From NCBI RefSeq assembly GCF_017104565.1, contig NZ_JAAGPD010000009.1:1-64000 (forward strand): a DNA stretch of 64,000 nucleotides, written 5' to 3'. The notes beneath the pieces are model-generated. The model had not been told where the DNA came from, did not search any database, and worked only from the letters and a program-made list of their open reading frames with translations. This DNA comes from Paraburkholderia sp. Tr-20389. GTDB taxonomy: Bacteria > Pseudomonadota > Gammaproteobacteria > Burkholderiales > Burkholderiaceae. Of the stretch, positions 26,490 to 35,620 are shown in pieces (the first letter of the stretch is position 1; every line of letters starts with the position of its first letter). Both the position numbers and the translations under genes were made by a program.

Positions 26490-27320
26490 TCAAGCCGTCC
26501 GGTTCTCGTGCACGACGAATAGCGGTCCCTGCACGAATCGCACGTCGTACTGCTGCAGAAGATCGAACTGCGCTTCCGTCGCCACGCGATTGAAGATCAA
26601 CGGAATCTTGAGCCGATTCGCATAGCTGACCAGCGGCTTCACCATCGAATCGCGCAACGCCGAAGCGGCGTCCATCTTGACGAAATCCAGTCTCGCCATG
26701 TCCGACACGGACAGGATCTGCCCCGCGTTCGGCAGGTTGCCGGCCACCTTGAATCCATAGTGCTGATAGCTCTTGGTCAGATAACCAAGAAACGTCCGAT
26801 GCGCGACCGCAGCGGGCGGCAATTCGATCACCACCCGCGACGGATTCAACCCAAACGACATGAGCACGGTCGAGAAATGTCGGCCGTGATCGTAGCGCAC
26901 GCTTTTCAGCAACCGCTCGTGCACGCGCAGGAACAGCAGGCCGTGCCGCTGCGGGCCGAAGAAGTTGATGGAGTGCATTGCGCGCGACATGCGGTCGAGC
27001 GCCACCAGTTGCTGGTCGTCGGGTACGTGATCGAACGGGTCGAACGCGTCGAGCGGCGTGCCGTCGACCAGTTGTGTGACCGCCTGGACGCCGAGTTCGT
27101 CGCCGAAACGGTCCGCGCTGTCCGGCGACGACGATAACGACTGCGCAAGCGCATGCACCGAGATGTCGAAGATCGGTTCGTAGCTGCTGCCGATTTCGAC
27201 GTCGCCGTAAGTCGCGATGGCCTCGCCGCTGCGCGGGCCAGCGCCCATTCTTAGATGCTCCCCGAGAAACGGGTGAGTGGAGGCGCGTTCGACGAGTTCG
27301 GGGATGGTCAGCGGAATCAT
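26490..27320 (-). CDS. Degenerate EAL-domain protein (probably not a c-di-GMP phosphodiesterase)
   Basis: The 276-residue single-domain protein follows the EAL fold from YEPIFDISVHA through HSINFFGPQRH, SRVVIELPPAAV, MARLDFVKMD and FNRVATEAQFDLLQQY to FVQGPLF. The signature position reads GVQAVTQLVDG, where EAL is replaced by QAV, so the first metal-binding Glu is missing. It probably lacks hydrolase activity and may act as a binding or scaffold protein. It lies 6 bp from the convergent IclR gene end and is divergent from hmgA. ATG 27320 is preferred; 27362 is an alternative. Neither has a clear ribosome site. Confidence 0.8.
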   Translation of the reverse strand: MIPLTIPELVERASTHPFLGEHLRMGAGPRSGEAIATYGDVEIGSSYEPIFDISVHALAQSLSSSPDSADRFGDELGVQAVTQLVDGTPLDAFDPFDHVPDDQQLVALDRMSRAMHSINFFGPQRHGLLFLRVHERLLKSVRYDHGRHFSTVLMSFGLNPSRVVIELPPAAVAHRTFLGYLTKSYQHYGFKVAGNLPNAGQILSVSDMARLDFVKMDAASALRDSMVKPLVSYANRLKIPLIFNRVATEAQFDLLQQYDVRFVQGPLFVVHENRTA

Positions 27321-27482
27321 GAATACGTGGGGAGCGGACTGGGATCGCGGCGGACGCCGCATGATTCGATGGTAGCAGCGGCGGCCGCTCTTTCATGCAC
27401 CAAATACTGATATGGATTTCGCCGTTCGTGTGGCGCTCGTGGCCCAACTCGGGGTTAACGTTAATTTCACTAATCATAATCT

Positions 27483-27501
27483 GTTTTACTATTCGTAAAA
27501 C
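27483..27501. promoter_or_regulatory. Palindromic operator candidate upstream of hmgA
   Basis: GTTTTAC, 5 nt, GTAAAAC forms a perfect inverted repeat 51 bp before the hmgA start. It lies directly after a TAATCT hexamer that could be a -10 box (27477-27482). A second, shorter palindrome TTAACGTTAA is at 27455-27464. The position suits a repressor of the homogentisate operon. No hmgR gene is adjacent, so the regulator is unknown. Confidence 0.55.
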
Positions 27502-27552
27502 GTCGGCGGCGATGCGCGAGCACGCGGCCAAAGCATTCACGGAGATCACTGC

Positions 27553-28875
27553 ATGGAATCGAGCACACGACGCGAAATACAGCCGGGCTACCAGTCGGGC
27601 TTCGCCAATGAATTCGCCACCGAGGCGTTACCCGGCGCGCTGCCGCAAGGCCGCAATTCGCCGCAGCGCGCGCCGTACGGGCTCTACGCGGAGCAACTGT
27701 CGGGCACCGCGTTCACCGCGCCGCGAGGCCACAACCGGCGCTCGTGGCTGTACCGCATCCGGCCGGCGGCCGTGCATCAGCCGTTCACGGCGTTGCCGTC
27801 GCACCGGCTCGTGGCGAATTTCGCCGAGGTCCCGCCGACGCCGCCCAACCAGCTACGCTGGGATCCGCTGCCGATGCCGACCGAGCCGACCGATTTCATC
27901 GACGGCTGGGTGACGATGGCGGGCAACGGCTCGGCGGAAGCGATGAGCGGCTGCGCGATCCACGTGTATGCGGCCAACCAGTCGATGCAAGACCGCTTCT
28001 TCTACAACGCCGACGGCGAACTGCTGATCGTGCCGCAGGCTGGGCGCCTGTCGATCTTCACGGAAATGGGCAAGCTCGATATCGAGCCGTTCGAGATCGC
28101 GGTGATTCCGCGCGGCGTGCGTTTTTCGGTGGCGCTGCCGGACGGTCGCGCGAGCGGCTACATCTGCGAAAACTTCGGCGCGCTGCTGCGCTTACCCGAC
28201 CTCGGGCCGATCGGCTCGAACGGACTCGCGAATCCGCGCGACTTCCTCACGCCGCACGCCGCCTATGAAGACCGCGAAGGCGACTTCGAACTGGTCGCGA
28301 AGATGAACGGTCACTTGTGGCGCGCGGACATCGGCCACTCGCCGCTCGACGTGGTCGCATGGCATGGCAACTTCGCGCCGTGCAAATACGATCTGCGCCA
28401 CTTCAACACGATCGGCTCGATCAGCTACGACCATCCGGACCCGTCGATCTTCCTCGTGCTGCAATCGCAGAGCGACACGCCGGGCGTCGATTCGATCGAC
28501 TTCGTGATCTTCCCGCCGCGCTGGCTCGCCGCCGAAGATACGTTCCGTCCGCCCTGGTTTCACCGCAATGTCGCGAGCGAGTTCATGGGGCTCGTGCATG
28601 GCGCGTACGACGCGAAGGCGGAAGGCTTCGTGCCCGGCGGCGCGAGCCTGCACAACTGCATGTCGGGCCACGGCCCGGACGCCGACACGTTCGAGAAGGC
28701 GTCGAACATCGACACGAGCAAGCCGAACAAGGTCGACAACACGATGGCCTTCATGTTCGAAACGCGCACGCTCATCAAACCGACCCGCTTCGCGCTCGAA
28801 ACGGCGCAGCTTCAGGCGCATTACTTCGAATGCTGGCAAGGTCTCAAGAAACACTTCAACCCGGAGCAACGATGA
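27553..28875 (+). CDS. hmgA: Homogentisate 1,2-dioxygenase
   Basis: This non-haem iron enzyme opens the homogentisate ring to maleylacetoacetate in phenylalanine and tyrosine degradation. The 440-residue length is typical. Seen blocks are [19 protein letters not shown] at the N-terminus, RIPRG-like [10 protein letters not shown] and the iron-binding C-terminal region [18 protein letters not shown], with [18 protein letters not shown] after it. GGAG lies 8 nt before the ATG. Its stop overlaps the fahA start (ATGA), so the two consecutive pathway steps are translationally coupled. Confidence 0.98.
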   Translation: MESSTRREIQPGYQSGFANEFATEALPGALPQGRNSPQRAPYGLYAEQLSGTAFTAPRGHNRRSWLYRIRPAAVHQPFTALPSHRLVANFAEVPPTPPNQLRWDPLPMPTEPTDFIDGWVTMAGNGSAEAMSGCAIHVYAANQSMQDRFFYNADGELLIVPQAGRLSIFTEMGKLDIEPFEIAVIPRGVRFSVALPDGRASGYICENFGALLRLPDLGPIGSNGLANPRDFLTPHAAYEDREGDFELVAKMNGHLWRADIGHSPLDVVAWHGNFAPCKYDLRHFNTIGSISYDHPDPSIFLVLQSQSDTPGVDSIDFVIFPPRWLAAEDTFRPPWFHRNVASEFMGLVHGAYDAKAEGFVPGGASLHNCMSGHGPDADTFEKASNIDTSKPNKVDNTMAFMFETRTLIKPTRFALETAQLQAHYFECWQGLKKHFNPEQR

Positions 28876-30182
28876 ACGCATTGAGCGATCTTCAGGCGAC
28901 GCTCGACGCGTCGCGCAAGAGTTGGATCGAATCGGCGAACGATCCGTCCTGTGATTTTTCGATCCAGAACCTGCCGTTCGGCATCTTCACCAACGGACTG
29001 AACGCGACTCGCCGGGTCGGCGTCGCGATTGGCGATGACATCGTCGATCTGGCTGCGCTCGAAAGCGCGGGCCTGCTGACGGTGCCGTCGTCGGGCGCCG
29101 GCGACAGCGTGTTCGTGCGCGACGCGTTGAACGACTTCATCGCACTGGGCCGCGATACGTGGCGCAGCGTGCGAATCCAGTTGAGCAAGCTGTTGTCGCG
29201 CGATAACGCCACGCTGCGCGACGACGCCGAACTGCGCAACCGCGCGCTGATCCGCCAGGCCGACGCGACGCTGCATCTGCCCGTACAGATTCCGGGCTAC
29301 ACGGATTTCTATTCGTCGAAGGAACACGCGACGAACGTCGGCTCGATGTTCCGCGATCCGAAGAATGCGCTGCTGCCCAACTGGCTGGAGATTCCGATCG
29401 GGTACAACGGACGGGCGTCGTCAGTGGTGGTGAGCGGCACGCCCGTGCGCCGTCCCAACGGGCAGTTGAAGCTGCCCGATCAGGAGCGGCCGGTGTTCGG
29501 CGCGTGCCGCAAGCTCGATATCGAACTGGAGACGGGTTTCTTCGTCGGACGCGGCAATGTGCTGGGCGAACCTATCCCCTGCGAGCAGGCGGAGGATCAT
29601 ATCTTCGGCATGGTGCTGCTGAACGACTGGAGCGCCCGCGACATCCAGCAATGGGAATACGTGCCGCTCGGGCCGTTCAATTCCAAAGGCTTCGCGACCA
29701 CGATCTCGCCGTGGATCGTCACGCTCGATGCGCTTGAACCGTTCCGCGTCGCGCAGCCTGTGCAGGATCCGCAGCCGCTCGACTATCTGCGTCACGGCGG
29801 CGAACATGGCTTCGATATCTCGCTCGAAGTGCTGCTGAAGCCAAAGGCCGCGAAGGAAGCGACGACGATCTCGCGCACCAGCTTCCGTCACATGTACTGG
29901 ACGATGGCGCAGCAGCTCGCACATCACACGGTGTCGGGCTGCAATACGCGTGTCGGCGATCTGATGGGTTCGGGCACGATCAGCGGACCGACGGACGATT
30001 CGTTCGGCAGCCTGCTCGAACTGACGTGGAACGGCAAGAATCCGCTGCAGCTTAAGGGCGGCGGCACGCGCGCGTTCATCGAAGACGGTGACGAACTGAC
30101 GCTCGCCGGATGGTGCCAGGGCGACGGATATCGCGTCGGCTTCGGTACCTGCGTCGGCGAGGTCGTACCGGCGCAGCGCTGA
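28872..30182 (+). CDS. fahA: Fumarylacetoacetase
   Basis: This enzyme hydrolyses fumarylacetoacetate to fumarate and acetoacetate, the last step of tyrosine catabolism. The 436-residue protein has [10 protein letters not shown] near the start, the catalytic-site stretches [20 protein letters not shown] and [15 protein letters not shown], and [18 protein letters not shown] and [20 protein letters not shown] maleylacetoacetate isomerase gene, needed between HmgA and FahA, is not in the window. A terminator follows directly. Confidence 0.98.
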   Translation: MNALSDLQATLDASRKSWIESANDPSCDFSIQNLPFGIFTNGLNATRRVGVAIGDDIVDLAALESAGLLTVPSSGAGDSVFVRDALNDFIALGRDTWRSVRIQLSKLLSRDNATLRDDAELRNRALIRQADATLHLPVQIPGYTDFYSSKEHATNVGSMFRDPKNALLPNWLEIPIGYNGRASSVVVSGTPVRRPNGQLKLPDQERPVFGACRKLDIELETGFFVGRGNVLGEPIPCEQAEDHIFGMVLLNDWSARDIQQWEYVPLGPFNSKGFATTISPWIVTLDALEPFRVAQPVQDPQPLDYLRHGGEHGFDISLEVLLKPKAAKEATTISRTSFRHMYWTMAQQLAHHTVSGCNTRVGDLMGSGTISGPTDDSFGSLLELTWNGKNPLQLKGGGTRAFIEDGDELTLAGWCQGDGYRVGFGTCVGEVVPAQR

Positions 30183-30195
30183 ATCATCAGCGAGA

Positions 30196-31353
30196 TCAGG
30201 ACGCGGCGCTCGCCACGCCGCGTCTTTTTTCCCACAGCGCCGCGGCGAGAAACGCCAACGCGCTCACGAGCACGACGCCGATCATCGCGTCGTTGCCGAC
30301 ACTCTTCATCAAGGCGCCCGCGACCAGCGGCCCGCCGAAACTCGCGATGCTCCATGAAGCGCCGACGAGCGAACTCGCCGACACCAGCGCCACGCCGCGA
30401 AAGCGTTCACCACATGCGACGAGTGACAGCGTGTAGATCGCGCCCGCCGCCGCGCCCAGCACATACAGCAGCGGCCAGCACAGCCAGGGCGACTGCACGG
30501 CCCACGGCAGCAGCGGCAGCAACACGACGACGAGCACGGCGCAGCCGATATGCACGCGCTCGCGTCCGAGGTGATCCGCGAGCCAGCCGATCGGAAACTG
30601 CATCGTCGTATCGCCGAGCAGCAGCGCCGACGCGAACAGCACCGCTACTTCGCTCGAAATGCCATGCGCCATCGCGAAGAGCGGCATCAGCGAGAGCGCG
30701 ATCGTATCGAACAGCGCGAAAAAACCCGTGCCGAGCACCAGCGCAGGCATCTGCGGCAGCACGCGACGCCAGCTGCCGTGCGGCTCGTGTTCGTCGGATG
30801 CGTGAGGCGCCGAGCGGATCATCGACAGCACGGGCAGTGCGATCAGAAAGATCGCGCCGCAGATCAGGAAACGCGACGCGTCGTGCTGCGCGATCTGACT
30901 GACGAGCACGGGGCCCGCCATCTGGAACAGCGTGAAGTTGGTTGCGTAGATCGCGACGACGCGGCCACGCGATGCGTCGTCGGCGAGCTGGTTGACCCAT
31001 GCTTCGCCGATCGTGAAGAGCAGCATCAGCGCCGCGCCGCACAGCACGCGCAGCACGGCCCAGACGAACAGATTGGCGGTCAGCTGCATCAGCGCGGTGG
31101 CGATCGCGACGATCAGCACCGAGCCGATGATTGCGTGGCGGCCGCCGCAGCGCGCGGCGATCCAGCCGGCGACGGGCACCACCAGCAGCCCGCCGCCCGC
31201 CTGCGCAGCCGTCAGCAGGCCGACGACGTCGGTGCCGTAGCCCGCTTGCGTCAGCGCGAGGGCAGTGAGAGGAAGGGTCGCGCCGCTGCCGAGGCCGACG
31301 ACGGCGACGCTCAGGATCAGCGCGAGGAAATCACGTGAGAAGACGACTTTCAT
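30196..31353 (-). CDS. MFS transporter, YcaD-like subfamily
   Basis: The 385-residue protein has about twelve membrane helices and major facilitator features: GGLLVVPVAGWIAARCGGRH in the loop 2-3 region, RVLCGAALMLLFTIGEAWVN and QFPIGWLADHLGRERVHIG. The resemblance is to the YcaD/YfkF group of putative drug or metabolite exporters; the substrate is unknown. It converges on fahA and lies 67 bp after another MFS gene on the same strand, though the two are different subfamilies. Confidence 0.88.
   Translation of the reverse strand: MKVVFSRDFLALILSVAVVGLGSGATLPLTALALTQAGYGTDVVGLLTAAQAGGGLLVVPVAGWIAARCGGRHAIIGSVLIVAIATALMQLTANLFVWAVLRVLCGAALMLLFTIGEAWVNQLADDASRGRVVAIYATNFTLFQMAGPVLVSQIAQHDASRFLICGAIFLIALPVLSMIRSAPHASDEHEPHGSWRRVLPQMPALVLGTGFFALFDTIALSLMPLFAMAHGISSEVAVLFASALLLGDTTMQFPIGWLADHLGRERVHIGCAVLVVVLLPLLPWAVQSPWLCWPLLYVLGAAAGAIYTLSLVACGERFRGVALVSASSLVGASWSIASFGGPLVAGALMKSVGNDAMIGVVLVSALAFLAAALWEKRRGVASAAS
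30200..30230 (+). terminator. Intrinsic terminator of hmgA-fahA
   Basis: A 9-bp perfect stem GACGCGGCG/CGCCGCGTC with a 7-nt loop is followed by six T. It overlaps the last codons of the convergent MFS gene. Confidence 0.8.
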
Positions 31354-31420
31354 CGGGCGAGATGCTACACCGCCACTGTGTCACGCGCACCCTGTGATGC
31401 CGGGTATGGGCGGCTGTCGC

Positions 31421-32578
31421 TCAGCCCGCCACAGGCACACGCCGATCGAGCGACACCGACCACCACGTGAGCGCCACCGCGCCCGCCGCCGTCGCGACGC
31501 CGACCCACGGCAGCGAGGTGAGCGGCGCGCCCGCGCCGATCGCCATGCCGCCGAGCCACGCGCCCGTCGCATTGCCGAGGTTGAACGCACCCTGATTGAG
31601 CGTCGAGGCCAGATTCGGTGCACTGCTTGCACGATCGACGATCAGCATTTGCAGCGGCGGCACGATCGCGAACGCGAGCACGCCCCACAGGAAGATCGTG
31701 ATCATCGCGGGGATTTCGCTGTGCATCGTCATTGCGAAGATCGACAGGATCGCGACGATCGCGAGCAGGAACGATAGCAGCGACTGCACGGGACGCCAGT
31801 CGGCGAGCTTGCCGCCGAGCGTGCTGCCCACGGTCAGGCCGAGGCCGAACAGCAGCAGCACCATCGTCACGGCGTGCGGCGTGAAGCCCGTCACGTCTTC
31901 GAGGATCGGCGTGATGTAGGTGAAGGTCGAGAACAGGCTCGCGGAGGCGAGCACGCTCGTGCCGAGCACCATCAGCACCTGCGGGTTCTTCAGCACCGTG
32001 AATTCGTGGACGAGGCTGGCTTTCTGCATCTCGATCTTCGACGGCAGGCACAGCGCCAGCGCGACAGCCGCGAGCACGCCGATGGCTGTCACGGCCCAAA
32101 ACGTCGCGCGCCAGCCGACGGCCTGGCCGAGCGCCGTGCCGAGCGGCACGCCGAGCACGTTGGCGAGCGTCAGGCCCGTGAACATCAGCGCGATCGCCTG
32201 TGCGCGGCGGTTCGGCGCAACGAGCCCGGCCGCGACGACGGAGCCGATGCCGAAGAACGCGCCGTGGCAGAACGCGGTCACGATGCGCGCGGCCATCAGC
32301 ACCGCGTAGCCCGGTGCGATCGCGCACAGCAGATTGCCGAGAATGAAGATGCCGATCAGGCTCATCAGCGCCTTCTTGCGCGGCATGTTGGCGACCGCGA
32401 TCGCGACGATAGGTGCGCCGATCGTCACGCCGAGCGCATACGCCGATACCAGCATTCCCGCGGCTGGAATCGACACGCTCAGATCGCGCGCGACATCGGG
32501 CAGCAGCCCCATGATGACGAACTCGGTGGTACCGATTCCAAACGCCGCGATAGCAAGCGCAAGCAGGGGCAAAGGCAT
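31421..32578 (-). CDS. MFS transporter, DHA1/AraJ-YdhP-like
   Basis: The 385-residue, twelve-helix protein has the DHA1 N-terminus LAIAAFGIGTTEFVIMGLLP, the motif A region AVANMPRKKALMSLIGIFI and the helix 5 motif TGLTLANVLGVPLGTALGQ, typical of drug:proton antiporters related to AraJ, YdhP and Cmr. It probably exports a sugar or drug-like compound; the substrate cannot be stated. The downstream MFS gene on the same strand may be co-transcribed. Confidence 0.9.
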   Translation of the reverse strand: MPLPLLALAIAAFGIGTTEFVIMGLLPDVARDLSVSIPAAGMLVSAYALGVTIGAPIVAIAVANMPRKKALMSLIGIFILGNLLCAIAPGYAVLMAARIVTAFCHGAFFGIGSVVAAGLVAPNRRAQAIALMFTGLTLANVLGVPLGTALGQAVGWRATFWAVTAIGVLAAVALALCLPSKIEMQKASLVHEFTVLKNPQVLMVLGTSVLASASLFSTFTYITPILEDVTGFTPHAVTMVLLLFGLGLTVGSTLGGKLADWRPVQSLLSFLLAIVAILSIFAMTMHSEIPAMITIFLWGVLAFAIVPPLQMLIVDRASSAPNLASTLNQGAFNLGNATGAWLGGMAIGAGAPLTSLPWVGVATAAGAVALTWWSVSLDRRVPVAG

Positions 32579-32767
32579 GATGGGACTTTTACGGGAGGGT
32601 CGCGGCGGCGGACGGAAGCGCCGTGCGCGTTGCCGTCGCGCGCTTTCGGGACGAGTGCGCAGACGTCGGCAGGGGTAAATCAGTAGGGGATTGTACCTAA
32701 GCCATATCGGCCGTGCAGTCTGCGTTGCGCACTGTTGTATTTCGTCGATCCGGATGCGATTGCGTAG

Positions 32768-32792
32768 CGAAAAGCCCTTATTTCAAGGGACT
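32768..32792 (-). terminator. Weak intrinsic terminator after the enoyl-CoA hydratase gene
   Basis: On the minus strand AAGTCCCTT pairs with AAGGGCTT (one bulged T) around GAAAT and is followed by TTTC. The stop codon lies inside the stem-loop. Confidence 0.45.
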
Positions 32793-33661
32793 TTTTTGTC
32801 AGGTGAATGATGTGGTCCGGCGTCCAGTACGCCGCCGTGGCGGCCCGCACCCGCAGCGAATGCGGCGGCGCCCGTCAGCCCTTGCTCGAACACGGCCTCG
32901 TAGCCGCCTGCGCCCTCGCGGCGCAGGGCTTCTGGCAGATCGTCGAGTAACGAATTCTCGTAGACGGAGCGGCGGTCGGCGAGCAGCGCCGCCTGCGGAA
33001 ATGCGGCCAGTTCGGCGGCCAGTTGCTCGGCGGCGGCGCGCGCGTGGCCCTTCGGCACGACGCGGTTCGCAAGACCGAACGCGAGCGCTTCATCAGCCGT
33101 CACGGCGCGGCCCGTCAGGATCAGATCGAGCGCGCGAGATTGCCCGATCAGGCGCGGCAGCCGGATCGTGCCTCCGTCGATCAGCGGAATGCCCACGCGC
33201 CGGCAGAACACGCCCAGCACGGCGTCTTCCTCGACCACGCGCAGATCGCACATCGCCGCCAGTTCCAGACCGCCCGCCACCGCATGGCCAGCAATCGCGG
33301 CGATCACCGGCTTCGTGAACATCATGCGCGTCGGTCCCATCGGTCCGGGGCCGCTGCCGTCGGCGTGCAATTCATTGCGCCGCGCGTCGTCTTGTAGAGC
33401 AGTGAGGTCTGCGCCCGCGCAGAACGTGCCGCCCGCGCCCGTCAGCACCGCGACGCGCCATGCGTCGTTTGCTTCGAAGCGGCGGAATGCGGCGCACAGC
33501 GCTTCCGCTGTTGGGCGGTCGACGGCATTGCGGCGCGCGGGCCGGTCGATGACGATCGTCGCGACGGCATCAAGCGGGCGCGCAACTTGCTGATTCTGTG
33601 CAATTGGGTTTTTTTGTGCAGTTTCAATTCGCACGTGTTCGCCGAACTGTTCGCTAGCCAT
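32783..33661 (-). CDS. Enoyl-CoA hydratase/isomerase family protein
   Basis: The 292-residue crotonase-fold protein has DAVATIVIDRPARRNAVDRP, the oxyanion-hole segments AVLTGAGGTFCAGADLTAL and VIAAIAGHAVAGGLELAAMC, and the GIPLIDGGTIRLPRLIG stretch. The catalytic-Glu position after DLRVVEEDAVLG is in place. It probably hydrates or isomerises an acyl-CoA; the pathway is unknown. ATG at 33661 has GGAG 6 nt upstream and is preferred to the longer frame from 33736. Confidence 0.9.
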   Translation of the reverse strand: MASEQFGEHVRIETAQKNPIAQNQQVARPLDAVATIVIDRPARRNAVDRPTAEALCAAFRRFEANDAWRVAVLTGAGGTFCAGADLTALQDDARRNELHADGSGPGPMGPTRMMFTKPVIAAIAGHAVAGGLELAAMCDLRVVEEDAVLGVFCRRVGIPLIDGGTIRLPRLIGQSRALDLILTGRAVTADEALAFGLANRVVPKGHARAAAEQLAAELAAFPQAALLADRRSVYENSLLDDLPEALRREGAGGYEAVFEQGLTGAAAFAAGAGRHGGVLDAGPHHSPDKKVP

Positions 33662-33943
33662 CGTTCGCTCCGTTGAGAAGCTTTCGCAAAGACCTGGACT
33701 GAATGAAAAGCATCGTTTAAAAGCGGCCGCGCGCATGCCGACACCCTTAAGAAGCGCGCAAAACGACCGCTAAACGGGAAACAACTCGAGAAGCATCGCC
33801 GACGCGACGATGCGTGGCGAACGGATGGCGATGCAGCGCGAATCGCTTGTTCGCACGTCACGCGGTTTTAACAATCGACTCGTAGCTTAGGCGAATTTTG
33901 AACAGCCAGGGCGCGCGCACGCACCGGCGCAAGGAGCACGCCC

Positions 33944-34507
33944 ATGTCCACCTTGATGGAATCACCGATCGCATCACCTGCGGCGTCGCCGTCGTCCGGC
34001 AGCGAACCCGTCTGGATCGTGCCGCTGCACGATCATCCACCGTACGGACACGTGCGCCTGAAGCGCGTCTTCTCGACGGACGGCACGCGGCATCAGGTCG
34101 TGCTCGTCGATGCACGCAAGCTGGTCGCGTGCGCCGATCGTGACGACACCGATTACGTATTGCGTCCCGTGCAGGAATGGCATCAAGGGAAGCTGCGCGG
34201 CATCCGCGAGTTTCTCGATCCATCGAACACGCGCATTCCGCAGATGCCCTATGTGACGATCACGACGCGCCGGGCGCCGGGTGTGCTCGGCCTGCTCAGG
34301 CTCGAACACGAGGGCGTGGTCGCGTTCCGCAACGGCCAGCATCGCGCGCGCTACATGATGGCGGCGGGCGCCGTGTGGTTTCCCGTGGAAGTGCACGAGC
34401 GCGAAGCTGCGCTGCTGCGTCAGTACTGCGGCGCGTCCGACGATGCCCGCACGGCATTGCGGCCCACGCCGGCCAATGCGAGCGGCGGCCCGCACTCGAC
34501 GCCATGA
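33944..34507 (+). CDS. Conserved small protein, resembling the plasmid fertility inhibition factor family
   Basis: This 187-residue soluble protein is led by AAGGAG 7 nt before the ATG. After a low-complexity Ser/Pro/Ala N-terminus come VRLKRVFSTDGTRHQVVLVD, FLDPSNTRIPQMPYVTITTR and GVVAFRNGQHRARYMMAAGA followed by PVEVHEREAALLRQYCG. The NGQHRARY-VEVHEREA block resembles a ParB/Srx-like nuclease fold motif. I believe Burkholderiales homologues are labelled plasmid fertility inhibition factor family; this is recollection, not a search. Function here is unknown, and no plasmid transfer genes are nearby. Confidence 0.65.
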   Translation: MSTLMESPIASPAASPSSGSEPVWIVPLHDHPPYGHVRLKRVFSTDGTRHQVVLVDARKLVACADRDDTDYVLRPVQEWHQGKLRGIREFLDPSNTRIPQMPYVTITTRRAPGVLGLLRLEHEGVVAFRNGQHRARYMMAAGAVWFPVEVHEREAALLRQYCGASDDARTALRPTPANASGGPHSTP

Positions 34508-34549
34508 GCGTCTGACGAGCGACGCGTCGTCATTCGACGCCGCGCCGCT

Positions 34550-35557
34550 TCAACCGCTCGCGGGCGGCGCCTCGACGACGTTGCGAGGCGTGCCGTCCCG
34601 CCACGCCTCGACATTGCCAAGTGTCGTCTGCGCGATTTCCGTCATCGCCTCGCGCGTGAAGAACGCCTGGTGCGCGGTGACGATCACGTTGGGGAACATC
34701 AACAGCCGCGCGAGCACGTCGTCCTGCAGCGGCAGATTCGAATGATCCTCGAAGAAGATCCCGCCTTCTTCCTCGTACACATCCAGCCCGAGATGTCCCA
34801 ACTGGCCGCTCTTGAGCGCGCCGACCAGCGCATTGCTTTCGACCAGCCCGCCGCGCCCCGTGTTGATCAGCATCGCGCCGCGTTTCATCTTCGCGAGCGC
34901 GTGGCTGTCGATCAGGTGATACGTGGACGGCAGCAGCGGGCAGTGCAGGCTGACGATGTCCGAATCCGCGAGCAGCGTATCGAGCGGCACGTAGCGTCCG
35001 CCGAGCGCGATCAGCTCGGTGGCGGGCGGACCGGGATCGTGCGCGAGCACCTGCATGCCGAAGCCCGCCATGATGCGCGCGAAGCAGCGGCCGATGATGC
35101 CCGTGCCGATCACGCCGACCGTCTTGCCATGCAGATCGAAACCGAGCAGGCCGTTCAGCGAGAAGTCGCCTTCGCGCGTACGCGCGACCGCGCGCGCGAG
35201 CTTGCGGTTCAGCGCGAGGATCAGCCCGACCGCATGCTCGGCGACCGCGTACGGCGAATAGGCCGGCACGCGCACGACCCCGATGCCGAGCCGTTGCGCC
35301 GCCGCGAGATCGACGTGATTGAAGCCCGCCGAACGCAGTGCGATGAGCCGCGTGCCGCCCGCGTGCAGAGTTTCGAGCGTCGCGGCGTCGACGCTGTCGT
35401 TGACGAACGGACACACGACCTCGTAACCCTCGGCGAGAACGGCCGTGTCCGCGTCGAGATGCGACTCCTGAAAGTGCAACTCGAAGCCTGACGCGGCATT
35501 CGCCTCGGTGAACGTGTCGATGTCGTACTGGCGGCTGCTGAACAGGATCATGCGCAT
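34550..35557 (-). CDS. ldhA: D-lactate dehydrogenase, LdhA-like (2-hydroxyacid dehydrogenase)
   Basis: This NAD-dependent enzyme probably reduces pyruvate to D-lactate. The 335-residue protein has LRSAGFNHVDLAAAQRLGI with the substrate-binding Arg, the dinucleotide motif KTVGVIGTGIIGRCFARIM, INTGRGGLVESNALVGAL and LGLDVYEEE. The catalytic His is in NVIVTAHQAFFTREA. Spacing and sequence match fermentative LdhA more than glyoxylate reductases. AGGAG precedes the ATG by 9 nt. A LysR-type gene lies 63 bp upstream in the same direction and may regulate it. Confidence 0.9.
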   Translation of the reverse strand: MRMILFSSRQYDIDTFTEANAASGFELHFQESHLDADTAVLAEGYEVVCPFVNDSVDAATLETLHAGGTRLIALRSAGFNHVDLAAAQRLGIGVVRVPAYSPYAVAEHAVGLILALNRKLARAVARTREGDFSLNGLLGFDLHGKTVGVIGTGIIGRCFARIMAGFGMQVLAHDPGPPATELIALGGRYVPLDTLLADSDIVSLHCPLLPSTYHLIDSHALAKMKRGAMLINTGRGGLVESNALVGALKSGQLGHLGLDVYEEEGGIFFEDHSNLPLQDDVLARLLMFPNVIVTAHQAFFTREAMTEIAQTTLGNVEAWRDGTPRNVVEAPPASG

Positions 35558-35620
35558 GTCACGGCTCTCCTCATGGGCTTCCTGTGCGGCGTCGGCGGTG
35601 CGTGGGCCACGGCGCGCACC

